A stretch of DNA of 64,000 bases. It comes from Paracoccaceae bacterium. GTDB lineage: Bacteria; Pseudomonadota; Alphaproteobacteria; Rhodobacterales; Rhodobacteraceae. A program made the translations under genes and the position numbers. The number at the start of each line of letters is the position of its first letter. Within the stretch, counting starts at the first letter, position 1. This document shows positions 52,807 through 63,457 of the stretch, one piece after another. The notes beneath the pieces were generated by a model. The model did not search any database and was not told the DNA's origin. It saw nothing but the letters and a program-made list of their open reading frames with translations. Where the stretch lies: NCBI GenBank assembly GCA_017510335.1, contig JAFWNM010000010.1, positions 48,261 to 112,260 on the forward strand, in the 5' to 3' direction.

Positions 52807-54972
52807 ATGACCGAACCTGCCATCACCCCCGACCTGATTGCCGCACATGGCCTTAGCCCCGATGAATATGCCCGCATTCTGGACATCATAGGGCGTGAAC
52901 CGACATTCACGGAACTTGGCATATTCTCTGCCATGTGGAACGAACACTGTTCCTACAAATCCTCCAAGAAATGGCTGCGCACCTTGCCCACGACTGGCCC
53001 GCAGGTCATTTGCGGCCCCGGTGAAAATGCGGGCGTCGTGGATATTGGCGACGGGCAAGCCGTGATTTTCAAAATGGAAAGCCACAACCACCCCAGCTAC
53101 ATCGAACCCTATCAGGGTGCAGCCACCGGCGTGGGCGGCATTTTGCGCGATGTGTTCACCATGGGCGCACGCCCGATTGCGGCGATGAACGCACTTAGCT
53201 TCGGGGAACCGTCCCATCCCAAGACCCCGCATCTGGTGCGCGGCGTGGTCGAAGGTGTGGGCGGCTATGGCAACGCTTTCGGCGTGCCCACCGTGGGCGG
53301 CGAAGTGCGTTTTCACCCTGCCTATAATGGCAACTGCCTTGTGAATGCCTTTGCTGCCGGTCTGGCCAACGCAGACGAGATTTTCTATTCCGCTGCCAGC
53401 GGTGTGGGTATGCCAGTCGTCTATCTGGGTGCAAAAACCGGCCGCGACGGGGTGGGCGGGGCCACCATGGCCAGCGCGGAATTTGACGACACTATTGAAG
53501 AAAAGCGCCCCACTGTGCAGGTCGGGGACCCGTTCACGGAAAAACGCCTGCTGGAAGCCTGCCTTGAACTGATGGCATCGGGCGCGGTGATCTCCATTCA
53601 GGACATGGGCGCGGCGGGGCTGACATGCTCTGCGGTGGAAATGGGCGACAAGGGGGGCTTGGGCATCAAGCTGGAACTGGACCGCGTGCCCTGCCGCGAA
53701 ACCGGCATGACCGCCTATGAAATGATGCTGTCTGAAAGTCAGGAACGCATGCTGATGGTGCTGAAACCATCCATGGAAGCGCAGGCGCGCGCGATTTTTG
53801 AAAAATGGGATCTGGATTTTGCCATTGTCGGCGAAACCATTGCCGAAGACAGGTTCCTGATTCTGCAGGGCAATGAAACCATGGCCGACTTGCCATTGTC
53901 GAAACTGTCCTCCAGTGCGCCGGAATATGACCGCCCTTGGATTGAAACGCCCGCCCCTGCCCCCTTGGGCGACATTCCCGACATTTCCGCAATGGACGGG
54001 TTGCGCGCGTTGATCAGCTCGGCCAGTTACGCACATAAGGCGTGGGTGTGGGAACAGTATGACACCATGGTCATGGCCGACACAGTGCGCGCGCCGGGCC
54101 TTGGCGCGGGTGTGGTGCGGGTGCATGGCACCGACAAGGCACTTGCCTTCACCAGTGACGTGACCCCGCGCTATGTGCGCGCCAACCCCTATGAGGGCGG
54201 CAAGCAGGCCGTCGCCGAAGCCTATCGCAACCTGATGGCCGTGGGCGCCACACCGCTGGCCACGACCGATAACCTGAATTTCGGCAACCCCGAAAAACCT
54301 GAAATCATGGGCCAGTTCGTGGGCGCCATCAAGGGTATCGGCGCGGCCTGCGCGGCGCTGGACATGCCCATCGTATCGGGCAATGTGTCGCTATATAACG
54401 AAACCGACGGCCAGCCCATTTTGCCTACCCCCACCATTGGCGCAGTCGGGTTGATCGACCATGTGGACAATCTGATCGCGGGCTTGCCCCAGGACGGGGA
54501 TCTGGTGCTGGTGATCGGTGACACGCAGGGCCATCTGGGCCAGTCTGCACTTCTGGCCGAAGCGTTCGGAATGGAACTGGGCGATGCGCCGCATGTCGAT
54601 CTGGACATGGAACGGCGCAACGGCGCATTCCTGTGCGACAACCGCCAATTGGTCAAGGCGGCCAGCGACCTGTCAGATGGCGGGCTTGCACTGGCCGCGT
54701 TCGAAATGGCAGCGTCTGCGGGGCTGGGTGTAACACTGGACACTGACGACATTGCAACCCTGTTCGGCGAGGATCAGGCCCGCTATCTGGTTGCCTGCAG
54801 CTTCGATCAGGCAGAAGCGCTGATGGTGGCCGCAGGTCAGGCCGGTGTCCCCCTTGCCCATATGGGCCGGTTCGGTGGCGACAGCGTGACCTTCGGCAAG
54901 GACAGCGCGCCGCTTGCGGAACTGGACGTCATTTACAAAACAGCTTTTGGCCGCGCGATCGGGGACGCTTGA
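52807..54972 (+). CDS. purL: Phosphoribosylformylglycinamidine synthase subunit
   Basis: 721 residues, the small bacterial PurL that works with PurQ and PurS. It adds an amide nitrogen to FGAR with ATP. Conserved motifs include [21 protein letters not shown] and [21 protein letters not shown]. purQ and purS are not in the window. Confidence 0.97.
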   Translation: MTEPAITPDLIAAHGLSPDEYARILDIIGREPTFTELGIFSAMWNEHCSYKSSKKWLRTLPTTGPQVICGPGENAGVVDIGDGQAVIFKMESHNHPSYIEPYQGAATGVGGILRDVFTMGARPIAAMNALSFGEPSHPKTPHLVRGVVEGVGGYGNAFGVPTVGGEVRFHPAYNGNCLVNAFAAGLANADEIFYSAASGVGMPVVYLGAKTGRDGVGGATMASAEFDDTIEEKRPTVQVGDPFTEKRLLEACLELMASGAVISIQDMGAAGLTCSAVEMGDKGGLGIKLELDRVPCRETGMTAYEMMLSESQERMLMVLKPSMEAQARAIFEKWDLDFAIVGETIAEDRFLILQGNETMADLPLSKLSSSAPEYDRPWIETPAPAPLGDIPDISAMDGLRALISSASYAHKAWVWEQYDTMVMADTVRAPGLGAGVVRVHGTDKALAFTSDVTPRYVRANPYEGGKQAVAEAYRNLMAVGATPLATTDNLNFGNPEKPEIMGQFVGAIKGIGAACAALDMPIVSGNVSLYNETDGQPILPTPTIGAVGLIDHVDNLIAGLPQDGDLVLVIGDTQGHLGQSALLAEAFGMELGDAPHVDLDMERRNGAFLCDNRQLVKAASDLSDGGLALAAFEMAASAGLGVTLDTDDIATLFGEDQARYLVACSFDQAEALMVAAGQAGVPLAHMGRFGGDSVTFGKDSAPLAELDVIYKTAFGRAIGDA

Positions 54973-55023
54973 TTCCCGAACGGACGGGGATTACCTTCAG
55001 CCAAAGATAATTGGGGAAGCAAG

Positions 55024-55266
55024 ATGGCCATCACCGCCGAAGAACTGGAAACCCTTCTGAAAGAAGGTTTTCCCGAAGCAAAAGTAACAATCACGGACCT
55101 TGCCGGTGACGGCAACCACTACGCCGCCGAAGTGATAGACCCAAGTTTCCGGGGGTTGAACCGCGTGCAGCAGCAACGCGCTGTCTATGCCGCGCTGAAA
55201 GGCAAGATGGATGGCAATCATGGCGAATTGCATGCCCTTGCCCTGACGACCAAAGCCCCCGACTGA
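55024..55266 (+). CDS. BolA-family protein
   Basis: 80 residues of the BolA/IbaG fold. The RGLNRVQQQRAVYAAL stretch is characteristic, and the conserved histidine (HALAL) is present. GGGGAAGCAAG precedes the ATG. Together with the adjacent CGFS glutaredoxin it forms the classic BolA-Grx4 partnership that coordinates iron-sulfur clusters. Confidence 0.93.
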   Translation: MAITAEELETLLKEGFPEAKVTITDLAGDGNHYAAEVIDPSFRGLNRVQQQRAVYAALKGKMDGNHGELHALALTTKAPD

Positions 55267-55290
55267 TATTTGACAAAGGACCACAAAACC

Positions 55291-55650
55291 ATGAGCGCGC
55301 AAGACACCATCAAACAAACCGTCGAAAGCAATGACGTGGTGCTTTACATGAAAGGCACCAAAACAATGCCGCAATGCGGGTTTTCCAGCCGCGTGGCCGG
55401 CGTTCTGAACTTCATGGGTGTTGAATATGCCGATGTGAATGTTCTTGCAGATGACGCCATTCGTCAGGGCATCAAGGATTATTCCGACTGGCCAACCATT
55501 CCCCAGCTTTATGTGAAGGGCGAATTTGTGGGCGGGTGCGACATCATCACGGAAATGACCCTGTCGGGCGAACTGGACCAGTTGTTCGAGGCAAAGGGCG
55601 TGACCTATGACAAGGACGCCGCCGAGAAAATTCGCGAAGCCAACGCCTGA
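55291..55650 (+). CDS. grxD: Monothiol glutaredoxin, Grx4 type
   Basis: 119 residues. The active site is CGFS with C29 (MPQCGFSS). Typical WPTIPQLYVKGEFVGGCDI glutathione-binding stretch. It carries [2Fe-2S] clusters with BolA. AAAGGACCAC before the ATG at 55291. Twenty-four bases after the bolA gene. Confidence 0.96.
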   Translation: MSAQDTIKQTVESNDVVLYMKGTKTMPQCGFSSRVAGVLNFMGVEYADVNVLADDAIRQGIKDYSDWPTIPQLYVKGEFVGGCDIITEMTLSGELDQLFEAKGVTYDKDAAEKIREANA

Positions 55651-55669
55651 CACCCTGCAATCACGACTT

Positions 55670-55691
55670 CGGCAGCGCTCCCGCGCTGCCG
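55670..55691. terminator. Hairpin after grxD
   Basis: CGGCAGCGC, four-base loop, GCGCTGCCG: a perfect 9-bp stem without a T-run. A possible transcript end between convergent grxD and comEC. Confidence 0.5.
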
Positions 55692-55760
55692 TGGTTCTGA
55701 ATGCGCGAAAGCCCATACTGGCAGCACCATGATGCGCGTCAACCAAATAGCCTGTCGCTA

Positions 55761-57857
55761 CTATTGATAGCTCCATTTCCGCTGGCCACTTGTCTTGGCC
55801 ACAGTGTGAACAACCACTGTGCCATCATCGTGCAGGGTCATCGCCATGGCACCGCTGGCGCGCAAGTCGCGCGGTGTAATCAGCTGGCAGGCACCATGCC
55901 CCGCACCTTCCGGTTGGGCAGATGTCACGACAATTCGCCCTGCAATACACAGATCCGGCAGGGTATCCAGCCCGCGCTGCCCCAGCAAATGCACCACGTC
56001 CAGCCCATTGCCCCGCAGCGGCACCACGGGGTTGCGCGGGTCCGTCCCCCCCGTGCGGGCAAAAGCATCCGCCTGCGTGTCCATGTCGCCATCCGCCTGC
56101 AACCAGCTTTGGACGGCGAAGGACCCTGCCCTGTCACGGCTGACCATGCGCCCCTGTTGCCCCATAAGGCCCACAACCGCCCCGTCCTGCGCAATCAGCA
56201 GATGCGGGCGCTCGCTGGCCTGCGCCCAGCCCAGCAGCGCCAGCGCCACTGCACCGCCGCCCAGCCAGGCACCGCGCCCGCGCCAGATGACCATCCACAC
56301 GCCGCCCAGCGCCATCAGCGGCAGAACCCACGCAGCAGGCTGCACCACCGGCATGACCGCCCCATCAAACCCGCTGACAGTTTCGGCCACCCGCAAAATC
56401 CACAAAATGGCCGGTTCCATGACCCGCAAGCCGATCCATTCCAGCCCGAACGGCGCAAGCACGGCGGCCAGAACGGCGGCGGGCATGATCACCACCCCCA
56501 TAAGCGGCACCGCCGCAAGATTGGCAATCAGGCCATATTCGGCCAAGCGGTTGAAACTGGCCGCCGACACGGGGGCAGTTGCAATACCCGCCACCATGGA
56601 ACAGATAATGACGCTGACAACCGGCCAGACCCACCGCGGGATGGACCTGCGCCATTCGCGTTCCGCACTCAGAACACGGAAAACAGCCACCAGCGCCACA
56701 GTTGCCGCAAAACTCATCTGGAAGCCTGCCTGAACCAGCGCTTCGGGGCGCAAGGCAAGAATGACAATGGCCGCCATCGCGACAGATCGCAACGATATGG
56801 CGCGCCGGTCCAGCAAGATGGCGCAAAACATGACCGCCACCATGATAAAAGCGCGTTCCGTCGCCACATTGCCCCCCGACAGCGCCAGATAGAACGCCCC
56901 CGCCCCCAATGCCCCCAACGCGGCCAGCTTGCGGGTTGGCACGCGCAAGGCCACCCATGGCACAAGCGCCATCAGCAGCCGCAGCAGCCCGAAAATGAAC
57001 CCCGTCAGCAACCCCATATGCAGCCCGGATATGGCCAACAGATGCGCCAGGTTGGAACGGCGCAATTCCTCCATACGGGGCTGGCTTATGCCGGCGCGGT
57101 CGCCGGTCAGTATGGCACTGGCAAACCCGCCCGCATCGCCGGGCAAACGGTCCTGCACCGCGCCAGATATCTGCATACGCAGGCGGTGAATGCGCAAACC
57201 GGCAGCCCCCTCAATGGCGGGGGCGCGTGTCAGAACAGGACTGCGCGTGTAGCCCACGGCGCCCAGTTTCTCGAACCACGCAAGGCGCCGGAAATCGAAT
57301 CCCCCCGGTTCTGACGGGGCGGGGGGCGGCGACAGGTGCCCTGTCAGCATGACGCGCAGCCCCGGCACAGGGTCGATATATCCTTGTTGCCCATGCAGGC
57401 TGACGCGCACGCGCGCAGGGGTCTGCGCCCCTTCAACCCCTTCCAGAATGACCTTGTCCAGCGTCAGGCGCAACGCATCGCTGGCGGAACGGTCAATCTT
57501 GACAATGCGCCCTTCGATCGCGCCATAATACCGATATGTCAGCACCGGCGCGGACACCAGATGCACCCGCACCCCCGCCAGCCCCATACCCGCAGCCACA
57601 AAAACCGCCCCCAACAGCACAGGCGCAATATCTTCGGGGACAACACGCACCGCAGTGCACAGCGCCACCGCAACCACCGCAAGCGCCACCCATTCGCCCG
57701 CAGCGGGATCGCGCGGCAGCGCGAAATACCCCCCGATACCCACAGCAAGGCACACGGGAACGAACAAGAACAAGTGCCCGCGTTGCAGGGCAATCGCCCG
57801 AAACACGAAGGACCACGGCCCCGCAAGCCCGCTGACAGGAAAGGTCAGTAGATGCAC
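55761..57857 (-). CDS. comEC: ComEC/Rec2-family DNA-uptake channel protein
   Basis: 698 residues with about ten membrane helices in the competence domain (about 230-500, including HLLAISGLHMGLLTGF and SGGNVATERAF). The C-terminal part (about 530-690) is metallo-beta-lactamase-like but lacks the usual HxHxDH. Start is GTG 57857. Translocates single-stranded DNA in competent cells. Divergent from gltX. Confidence 0.88.
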   Translation of the reverse strand: MHLLTFPVSGLAGPWSFVFRAIALQRGHLFLFVPVCLAVGIGGYFALPRDPAAGEWVALAVVAVALCTAVRVVPEDIAPVLLGAVFVAAGMGLAGVRVHLVSAPVLTYRYYGAIEGRIVKIDRSASDALRLTLDKVILEGVEGAQTPARVRVSLHGQQGYIDPVPGLRVMLTGHLSPPPAPSEPGGFDFRRLAWFEKLGAVGYTRSPVLTRAPAIEGAAGLRIHRLRMQISGAVQDRLPGDAGGFASAILTGDRAGISQPRMEELRRSNLAHLLAISGLHMGLLTGFIFGLLRLLMALVPWVALRVPTRKLAALGALGAGAFYLALSGGNVATERAFIMVAVMFCAILLDRRAISLRSVAMAAIVILALRPEALVQAGFQMSFAATVALVAVFRVLSAEREWRRSIPRWVWPVVSVIICSMVAGIATAPVSAASFNRLAEYGLIANLAAVPLMGVVIMPAAVLAAVLAPFGLEWIGLRVMEPAILWILRVAETVSGFDGAVMPVVQPAAWVLPLMALGGVWMVIWRGRGAWLGGGAVALALLGWAQASERPHLLIAQDGAVVGLMGQQGRMVSRDRAGSFAVQSWLQADGDMDTQADAFARTGGTDPRNPVVPLRGNGLDVVHLLGQRGLDTLPDLCIAGRIVVTSAQPEGAGHGACQLITPRDLRASGAMAMTLHDDGTVVVHTVAKTSGQRKWSYQ

Positions 57858-57934
57858 CCTTGTTTCCCCCGCTGACCTTGCCTAGAACCACGGGTGATCC
57901 TGCCGTCACATAGTTACCAAAAGGTAAAAATCCG

Positions 57935-59337
57935 ATGCCCGATGCGCCTGTTGTTACACGCTTTGCCCCCTCGCCCACGGGATTTCTGCATATCGGGGGC
58001 GCAAGGACAGCGTTGTTCAACTGGCTGTATGCCCGTGGCCGTGGCGGCAAGTTCCTTTTGCGCATAGAAGATACCGACCGCGCCCGCTCCACGCCCGAAG
58101 CGACAGCTGCTATCCTGACAGGCTTGCAATGGCTGGGTCTGGACTGGGACGGTGAGCCTGTCAGTCAGGCCGCGCGCGCCGATCGTCATGCGCAGGTCGC
58201 CCATCAGATGCTGGACAGCGGCCATGCCTATAAGTGCTTTGCCACCCAAGATGAGATTGAGACGTTTCGTGAAAGCGCCCGCGCAGAAGGCAAATCCACG
58301 CTGTATCAGTCGCCATGGCGCGATGCGGATGCCGCCACCCATCCCGATGCGCCCTATGTCATTCGCGTGAAGGCCCCGCGCGGCGGGGAAACCGTGATTG
58401 TCGATCAGGTGCAGGGCAATGTGCGCATTGGCAATGACCAGCTGGACGACATGATCGTGCTGCGGTCTGACGGGACGCCAACCTATATGCTGGCCGTCGT
58501 GGTCGATGACCATGATATGGGGGTAACGCATATCATCCGTGGCGATGACCACCTGAACAACGCCGCCCGCCAGATGCTGGTCTATCATGCAATGGGCTGG
58601 GATGTGCCGGTCTGGGCGCATATTCCACTGATTCATGGCCCCGATGGCAAGAAACTGTCCAAACGTCACGGGCGCTGGGGGTCGAGGAATACCAGCGCAT
58701 GGGGTATCCTGCCGCAGCGATGCGCAACTACCTGACACGGCTGGGCTGGAGCCATGGTGATCATGAATTCTTTACTGATGCTCAGGCAAAAGAGTGGTTC
58801 GACCTTGGGGGAATCGGCAAATCACCGGCGCGACTGGATTTCAAGAAACTGGACCATCTGACCGCGCAGCACATGACCGTGGCGGACGATGCTGCACTGC
58901 TGCAAGAACTGCTGGCATTCCTGAAAGCCACCGACGCACCCGACCTGACACAAGCGCAGATTGACGGGCTGGCCACCGCCATGCCCATAGTCAAGGAGAA
59001 GGCCAAAGGATTCTCGCAACTTATTGAAAAAGCACATTTTGTTCTGGCGTCGCGGCCAGTCGGCCAAGACGAGAAAGCGGCGCAATCCCTTGATGATGTA
59101 TCCCGTGGTATACTGAAGGAATTGACGCCGCGCTTGCAAACTGCTACGTGGGATCGGATTATACTGGAAGACATTGTCAAGGAAACGGCAGAGGCACATG
59201 GACTGGGTCTGGGCAAGCTTGCACAGCCCCTTCGGGCCGCGCTTGCAGGGCGGACCAGCAGTCCAAGTGTTTTTGACATGATGATCGTGCTGGGCCGCGA
59301 AGAATCGCTCGCCCGCATTCAGGATGTAACGACTTGA
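57935..59337 (+). pseudogene. gltX: Glutamyl-tRNA synthetase, single-base frameshift near 58670
   Basis: The N-terminal part has [15 protein letters not shown] (HIGH signature) and KLSKRHG (KMSKS-type). After KRHG the frame goes wrong and ends at 58735. The true continuation (ALGVEEYQ..., then [17 protein letters not shown]) resumes in the +1 frame and runs to 59337. Restoring one G in the run at 58670-58672 gives an intact protein of about 467 residues. Since GltX charges tRNA-Glu, and many relatives carry two copies, this is either an error in a G run or a decaying paralogue. Confidence 0.88.
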
Positions 59338-59424
59338 GCCGACAGGGCCATCGCGCCCCGAACGCCCCAGTCAGGGATTGTCTGCGTGGCGCCCTGCCCG
59401 CAGGCCACAGGGAAAGGATGCGCA

Positions 59425-60720
59425 ATGGCGAATAGTACCGAATCTGCAAAGCTGATCATAGGCGACAAGGAAATCGAACTGCCGATCATGAAGCCGTCAG
59501 TCGGCCCTGATGTGCTGGATATCCGCAAGCTGTATGCGCAGGGCGATGTGTTCACCTATGACCCCGGCTTCACCTCGACTGCGGCATGTTCATCCACCAT
59601 CACCTATATCGACGGTGACGTGGGCGAATTGCTGTATCGTGGCTATCCCATCGAACAGCTGGCCGAAAAATCGCATTTTCTGGAATGCTGCTATCTTCTG
59701 CTTTACGGGGAATTGCCTTCTGCCGCCGAACTGGAAGATTTCGAAAGCCGTGTGACACGTCACACCATGATTCACGAACAGATGCAGTATTTCTTCCGCG
59801 GGTTCCGCCGCGATGCCCACCCCATGGCCATTATGGTGGGGGTTGTGGGGGCAATGTCCGCATTCTACCACGATTCGACCGATATCAACGATCCGTGGCA
59901 GCGCGAAGTTGCTGCGATCCGCATGATCGCAAAAATGCCCACCATTGCGGCCATGGCCTATAAGTATTCGGTCGGGCAGCCGTTTGTTTACCCCAAAAAC
60001 AGCCTCGATTATTCTGGCAACTTCCTGCACATGTGCTTTGCGGTGCCGGCGGAAGAATATGTCGTCGATCCGATCCTGAGCCGCGCGATGGACCGGATCA
60101 TGATGTTGCATGCCGACCATGAACAAAACGCGTCCACATCGACTGTGCGTCTGGCGTCCAGTTCCGGGGCGAACCCGTTTGCATCCATCGCGGCGGGCAT
60201 TGCCTGCCTTTGGGGTCCGGCGCATGGCGGCGCGAATCAGGCCTGTCTGGAAATGCTGCGTGAAATCGGCACGGTTGACCGCATTCCCGAATTCATTGCC
60301 CGCGCCAAGGACAAGGATGACCCCTTCCGCCTGATGGGCTTCGGGCACCGCGTCTACAAGAATTTCGACCCGCGCGCCAAGGTGATGAAGCAATCCGCAG
60401 ACGAAGTGCTGGGCCTGCTGGGCATTGACGACAACGAGACACTGAAAGTCGCCAAGGAACTGGAACGCATCGCGCTGGAGGATGAATATTTCGTCAGCAA
60501 GAAGCTGTATCCGAATGTCGATTTCTATTCCGGCATCATTCTGGAAGCGATGGGTTTCCCCACATCGATGTTCACGCCCATCTTTGCACTGTCGCGCACG
60601 GTCGGCTGGATTTCGCAGTGGAAGGAAATGATCAGCGACCCCGAGCAGAAAATCGGCCGCCCGCGCCAGCGCTACACTGGCGCGCCCCGCCGCGACTATG
60701 CCGAGATCGAGAACCGCTGA
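59425..60720 (+). CDS. gltA: Citrate synthase
   Basis: 431 residues, type II hexameric class. The catalytic motifs are [10 protein letters not shown] and GFGHRVYK with the downstream aspartate of DFYSGI. Condenses oxaloacetate and acetyl-CoA. GGAAAGGATG precedes the ATG at 59425. Confidence 0.98.
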   Translation: MANSTESAKLIIGDKEIELPIMKPSVGPDVLDIRKLYAQGDVFTYDPGFTSTAACSSTITYIDGDVGELLYRGYPIEQLAEKSHFLECCYLLLYGELPSAAELEDFESRVTRHTMIHEQMQYFFRGFRRDAHPMAIMVGVVGAMSAFYHDSTDINDPWQREVAAIRMIAKMPTIAAMAYKYSVGQPFVYPKNSLDYSGNFLHMCFAVPAEEYVVDPILSRAMDRIMMLHADHEQNASTSTVRLASSSGANPFASIAAGIACLWGPAHGGANQACLEMLREIGTVDRIPEFIARAKDKDDPFRLMGFGHRVYKNFDPRAKVMKQSADEVLGLLGIDDNETLKVAKELERIALEDEYFVSKKLYPNVDFYSGIILEAMGFPTSMFTPIFALSRTVGWISQWKEMISDPEQKIGRPRQRYTGAPRRDYAEIENR

Positions 60721-60742
60721 TATTTGCACGGCACCAATACAG

Positions 60743-60768
60743 ACGCCGCCCCTCGGGGCGGCGTTTTT
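60743..60768 (+). terminator. Intrinsic terminator of gltA
   Basis: ACGCCGCCCC, two-base loop, GGGGCGGCGT and a T-run: a perfect 10-bp stem, 22 bases after the gltA stop. Confidence 0.9.
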
Positions 60769-60816
60769 CATATGTGCCACTGGAATCCGCCCCTGCAATA
60801 GCTTAGGTCACAAGGT

Positions 60817-61539
60817 ATGAAACAGTTTCTGCCCACGCTGACCTTGATTGCCACAGCCGCCTTCGTGCTGTCGCCCTATGTGACAGACCCGTTCAGCGGG
60901 TTTGACCCGCAGCGTTTTCCTGTCCCGCAGATTGACCCGCCGGTGCAACCTGCGGGCTATGCCTTCGCGATCTGGGGCATCATCTATCTGTGGCTGGCGG
61001 TGTTTGCCATTATGGGCGTCTATGCCCGTAGGCAGGATGCGCAGTGGCACCGCGTGCAAGGGCCGATGATCCTTAGCCTTGGGCCGGGAGCGGTATGGTT
61101 ATGGGTGGCGGGGGTTTCCCCCATTGGCGCGACAGTGCTGATTTTCTGGATGCTGTTTTTTGCCATTCAAGCGCTGCTGCGCGCCCCAAGTCAGGACCGA
61201 TGGGTTCTTCAGGCCCCGATCGGGCTGTATGCGGGCTGGCTGACAGCGGCGGCGCATGTATCACTGGGGGTGTCACTGGGGGGCTACGGGCTGGCATCGC
61301 CGGTATGGGCGGCCATCATCGCGCTGGCAAGCGCCACGGCACTTGCGCTGTGGGTGCTGTCGCGCCGCCCTGACAGCCCTGATTACAGTGTTGCTGTCAT
61401 CTGGGCGTTCATCGGGGTGCTGGTGGCAAATCTGGGCGGCGCACCCGTCATCCTTGCCGTAACTGCCGGGGCACTGCTGGTCGTTATTGGTGCCGCAATA
61501 CGCAACCTTTGGGCTGGACACACCAAGACCGCGCTGTAA
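60817..61539 (+). CDS. TspO/MBR-like tryptophan-rich membrane protein
   Basis: 240 residues with seven to eight membrane helices and an early PAGYAFAIWGIIYLWL motif, as in tryptophan-rich TspO relatives. The family includes sensory and porphyrin-binding proteins. Only moderately sure of the family; the function is not evident. Confidence 0.6.
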   Translation: MKQFLPTLTLIATAAFVLSPYVTDPFSGFDPQRFPVPQIDPPVQPAGYAFAIWGIIYLWLAVFAIMGVYARRQDAQWHRVQGPMILSLGPGAVWLWVAGVSPIGATVLIFWMLFFAIQALLRAPSQDRWVLQAPIGLYAGWLTAAAHVSLGVSLGGYGLASPVWAAIIALASATALALWVLSRRPDSPDYSVAVIWAFIGVLVANLGGAPVILAVTAGALLVVIGAAIRNLWAGHTKTAL

Positions 61540-61572
61540 CAAAAAGACGCACGCCAAAAACCGGAGTGGCAC

Positions 61573-62403
61573 ATGCCAGACCATGACCCGCTGATCTTTC
61601 AACCCGATGGCAGTCTGGCCCGCCTTCGCGCGATCATGCGCGCGCTGCGCGACCCTGAAACTGGCTGCCCTTGGGATATTGAACAGGATTTCGCATCCAT
61701 CGCCCCCTATACGATTGAAGAAGCCTATGAAGTGGCCGACGCCATTGAAAAAGGCGACTGGCCCGCCCTTCAGGGCGAATTGGGCGATTTGCTGTTGCAA
61801 GTGGTCTATCACGCCCAGATGGCCGAAGAAGCGGAGCATTTCACCCTTGAAGACATTACGCGCGGCATTTCCGACAAGATGCTGGCGCGCCACCCGCATG
61901 TCTTTGGCAGCGAAAGCCGCGAGAAAAGCGCCCAACAACAGGTGCAGGACTGGGAACGCGTGAAGGCCGCCGAACGGGCCGCGCGCGCACAAAGCGGCGT
62001 TCTGGATGATGTGGCCCTTGGCCTGCCCGCCTTGATGCGCGCGGTCAAACTGCAAAAACGTGCCGCGCGCGTAGGGTTTGACTGGCCTTCAACCGATCAG
62101 GTTCTGGATAAGATCATCGAGGAATCGCGCGAATTGGTGGAAGCGCGCGACACATTGTCAGAGGCCGAAATCGCAGAAGAATTCGGGGACCTGCTGTTTG
62201 TCATGGCAAATCTGGCCCGACACCTGAACCTGGACCCCGAAGAAGCGCTGCGCGCCGCAAATGCCAAATTCACCCGCCGGTTTCAAAGCATCGAACGCGC
62301 GCTTGCCACCCAAGGGCGCAGCCCGACCGACAGCACGCTTGACGAAATGGACGCGCTTTGGAACGACGCCAAACGCCGCGAAAAGACCGATGCTGCCCAA
62401 TGA
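61573..62403 (+). CDS. mazG: Nucleoside triphosphate pyrophosphohydrolase MazG
   Basis: 276 residues. Two MazG all-alpha domains (about 20-130, CPWDIEQDFASIAPYTIEEAYEVADAI; and about 170-260), each with EExxE-type acidic clusters. Hydrolyses NTPs to NMP and pyrophosphate. It overlaps the DUF1638 gene by 14 bases. Confidence 0.95.
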   Translation: MPDHDPLIFQPDGSLARLRAIMRALRDPETGCPWDIEQDFASIAPYTIEEAYEVADAIEKGDWPALQGELGDLLLQVVYHAQMAEEAEHFTLEDITRGISDKMLARHPHVFGSESREKSAQQQVQDWERVKAAERAARAQSGVLDDVALGLPALMRAVKLQKRAARVGFDWPSTDQVLDKIIEESRELVEARDTLSEAEIAEEFGDLLFVMANLARHLNLDPEEALRAANAKFTRRFQSIERALATQGRSPTDSTLDEMDALWNDAKRREKTDAAQ

Positions 62404-63025
62404 CGCAACCCTGACCGAACAGGGGTTGCCCGCACAGGGGCGCGGCACAATCCTGTTGCTGGCCTGCGGGGCACTGGCGCGAGAGATTGTGGCGTTGAAA
62501 GCCGCCAATGGCTGGACGCAAATGGATTTGCTGTGCCTGCCGGCCAATCTGCACCTGTGGCCGGACCGCATTCCCGACGCCGTGGAAAAGGCTGTGATGC
62601 AGCACCGCGACCAGTATGAAACCATATTCGTGGTGTATGCCGATTGCGGGACGGGCGGTTTGCTACAGGCAAGATGCGATGCGCTTGGGGTCAAAATGGT
62701 CCCCGGCCCGCATTGCTATGCGTTCTTTGACGGTGTGGACGATTTCGCTGCCCGCGCCGAACAGGAAATGACGGCCTTCTACCTGACGGATTTTCTGGTG
62801 CGCCAGTTTGATGCCTTTGTCTGGAAACCCATGGGGTTTGACCGCCACCCCGACCTGATCCAGATGATGTTCGGAAATTACACCAGGCTGATCTATCAGG
62901 CGCAAACAGACGACCCCGTGCTTGATGCAAAAGCACAAGATGCGGCGCGCAGGCTGGGGCTGGCCTATGAACGGCGATTTACCGGATATGGCGATCTGGC
63001 GCGCGAACTGGCGCGACTGGATTAG
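62390..63025 (+). CDS. DUF1638-family protein
   Basis: 211 residues. The conserved features are the GRGTILLLACGALAREI N-terminus, YADCGTGG and the HCYAFFDG stretch. Family of unknown function, sometimes found with corrinoid or methylamine genes. The start at 62390 overlaps mazG. Cysteines of ACGAL and YADCGTGG could bind metal; that is speculative. Confidence 0.78.
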   Translation: MLPNDATLTEQGLPAQGRGTILLLACGALAREIVALKAANGWTQMDLLCLPANLHLWPDRIPDAVEKAVMQHRDQYETIFVVYADCGTGGLLQARCDALGVKMVPGPHCYAFFDGVDDFAARAEQEMTAFYLTDFLVRQFDAFVWKPMGFDRHPDLIQMMFGNYTRLIYQAQTDDPVLDAKAQDAARRLGLAYERRFTGYGDLARELARLD

Positions 63026-63457
63026 GGGCTTTGGGCCGATTATGTTGAAAGACTCATTTTTCCCACCACAGCTGCTCTGCTTCGCAAAACACCTTTCTAC
63101 TGAAGCGCCGATCAAGGTAGTGTGTTTTCCAAGGGCCGCTTTCTACGAGTCACGTTCCAGTTTTTGAGCGTGTTTTTGCAGTAGCGGAGTTTTTTAATGC
63201 AATTGGCTTGAAGGGCACGTTGAAGGAATGCCCCAGTGCGGAGCAAAGGCCGCAGGCCGCCGCACACTCGGCGGGCCGTCTCGCGGCCTGCCGATGACCT
63301 GAAGGTGTGCCAAGCCTTTGATGTCAGGACTATGCCGCGTGGATAAAGCGCTTCCCCTATGACGCCGGATCGGCAGCCCCCGGCCCGCCGAGTGCGGGCT
63401 TCAGCCAAGTGCCAACGTCCCCTTCAGGCCAAAAACCCGCCCGCGCGGGCATCCGCT
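63026..63457. other. Gene-free region with large nested inverted repeat
   Basis: 432 bases with no convincing gene. The arms CACTCGGCGGGCCG (63265-63278) and CGGCCCGCCGAGTG (63381-63394) are perfect. Inside them CTGCCGAT (63288-63295) pairs with ATCGGCAG (63369-63376). The left edge (about 63026-63060) resembles the outer end of an insertion sequence, but no transposase can be read. Confidence 0.55.

Noticed and set aside
55701-57314. A 537-residue plus-strand frame
   Set aside because: Antisense to comEC, His/Gln/Arg-rich, with no domain.
59590-60798. A 402-residue minus-strand frame
   Set aside because: Antisense to gltA, which has clear catalytic motifs.
63026-63060. An insertion-sequence end
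   Set aside because: The left edge looks like the outer end of a known IS type, but no transposase or second end could be read, so it was not annotated as a mobile element.
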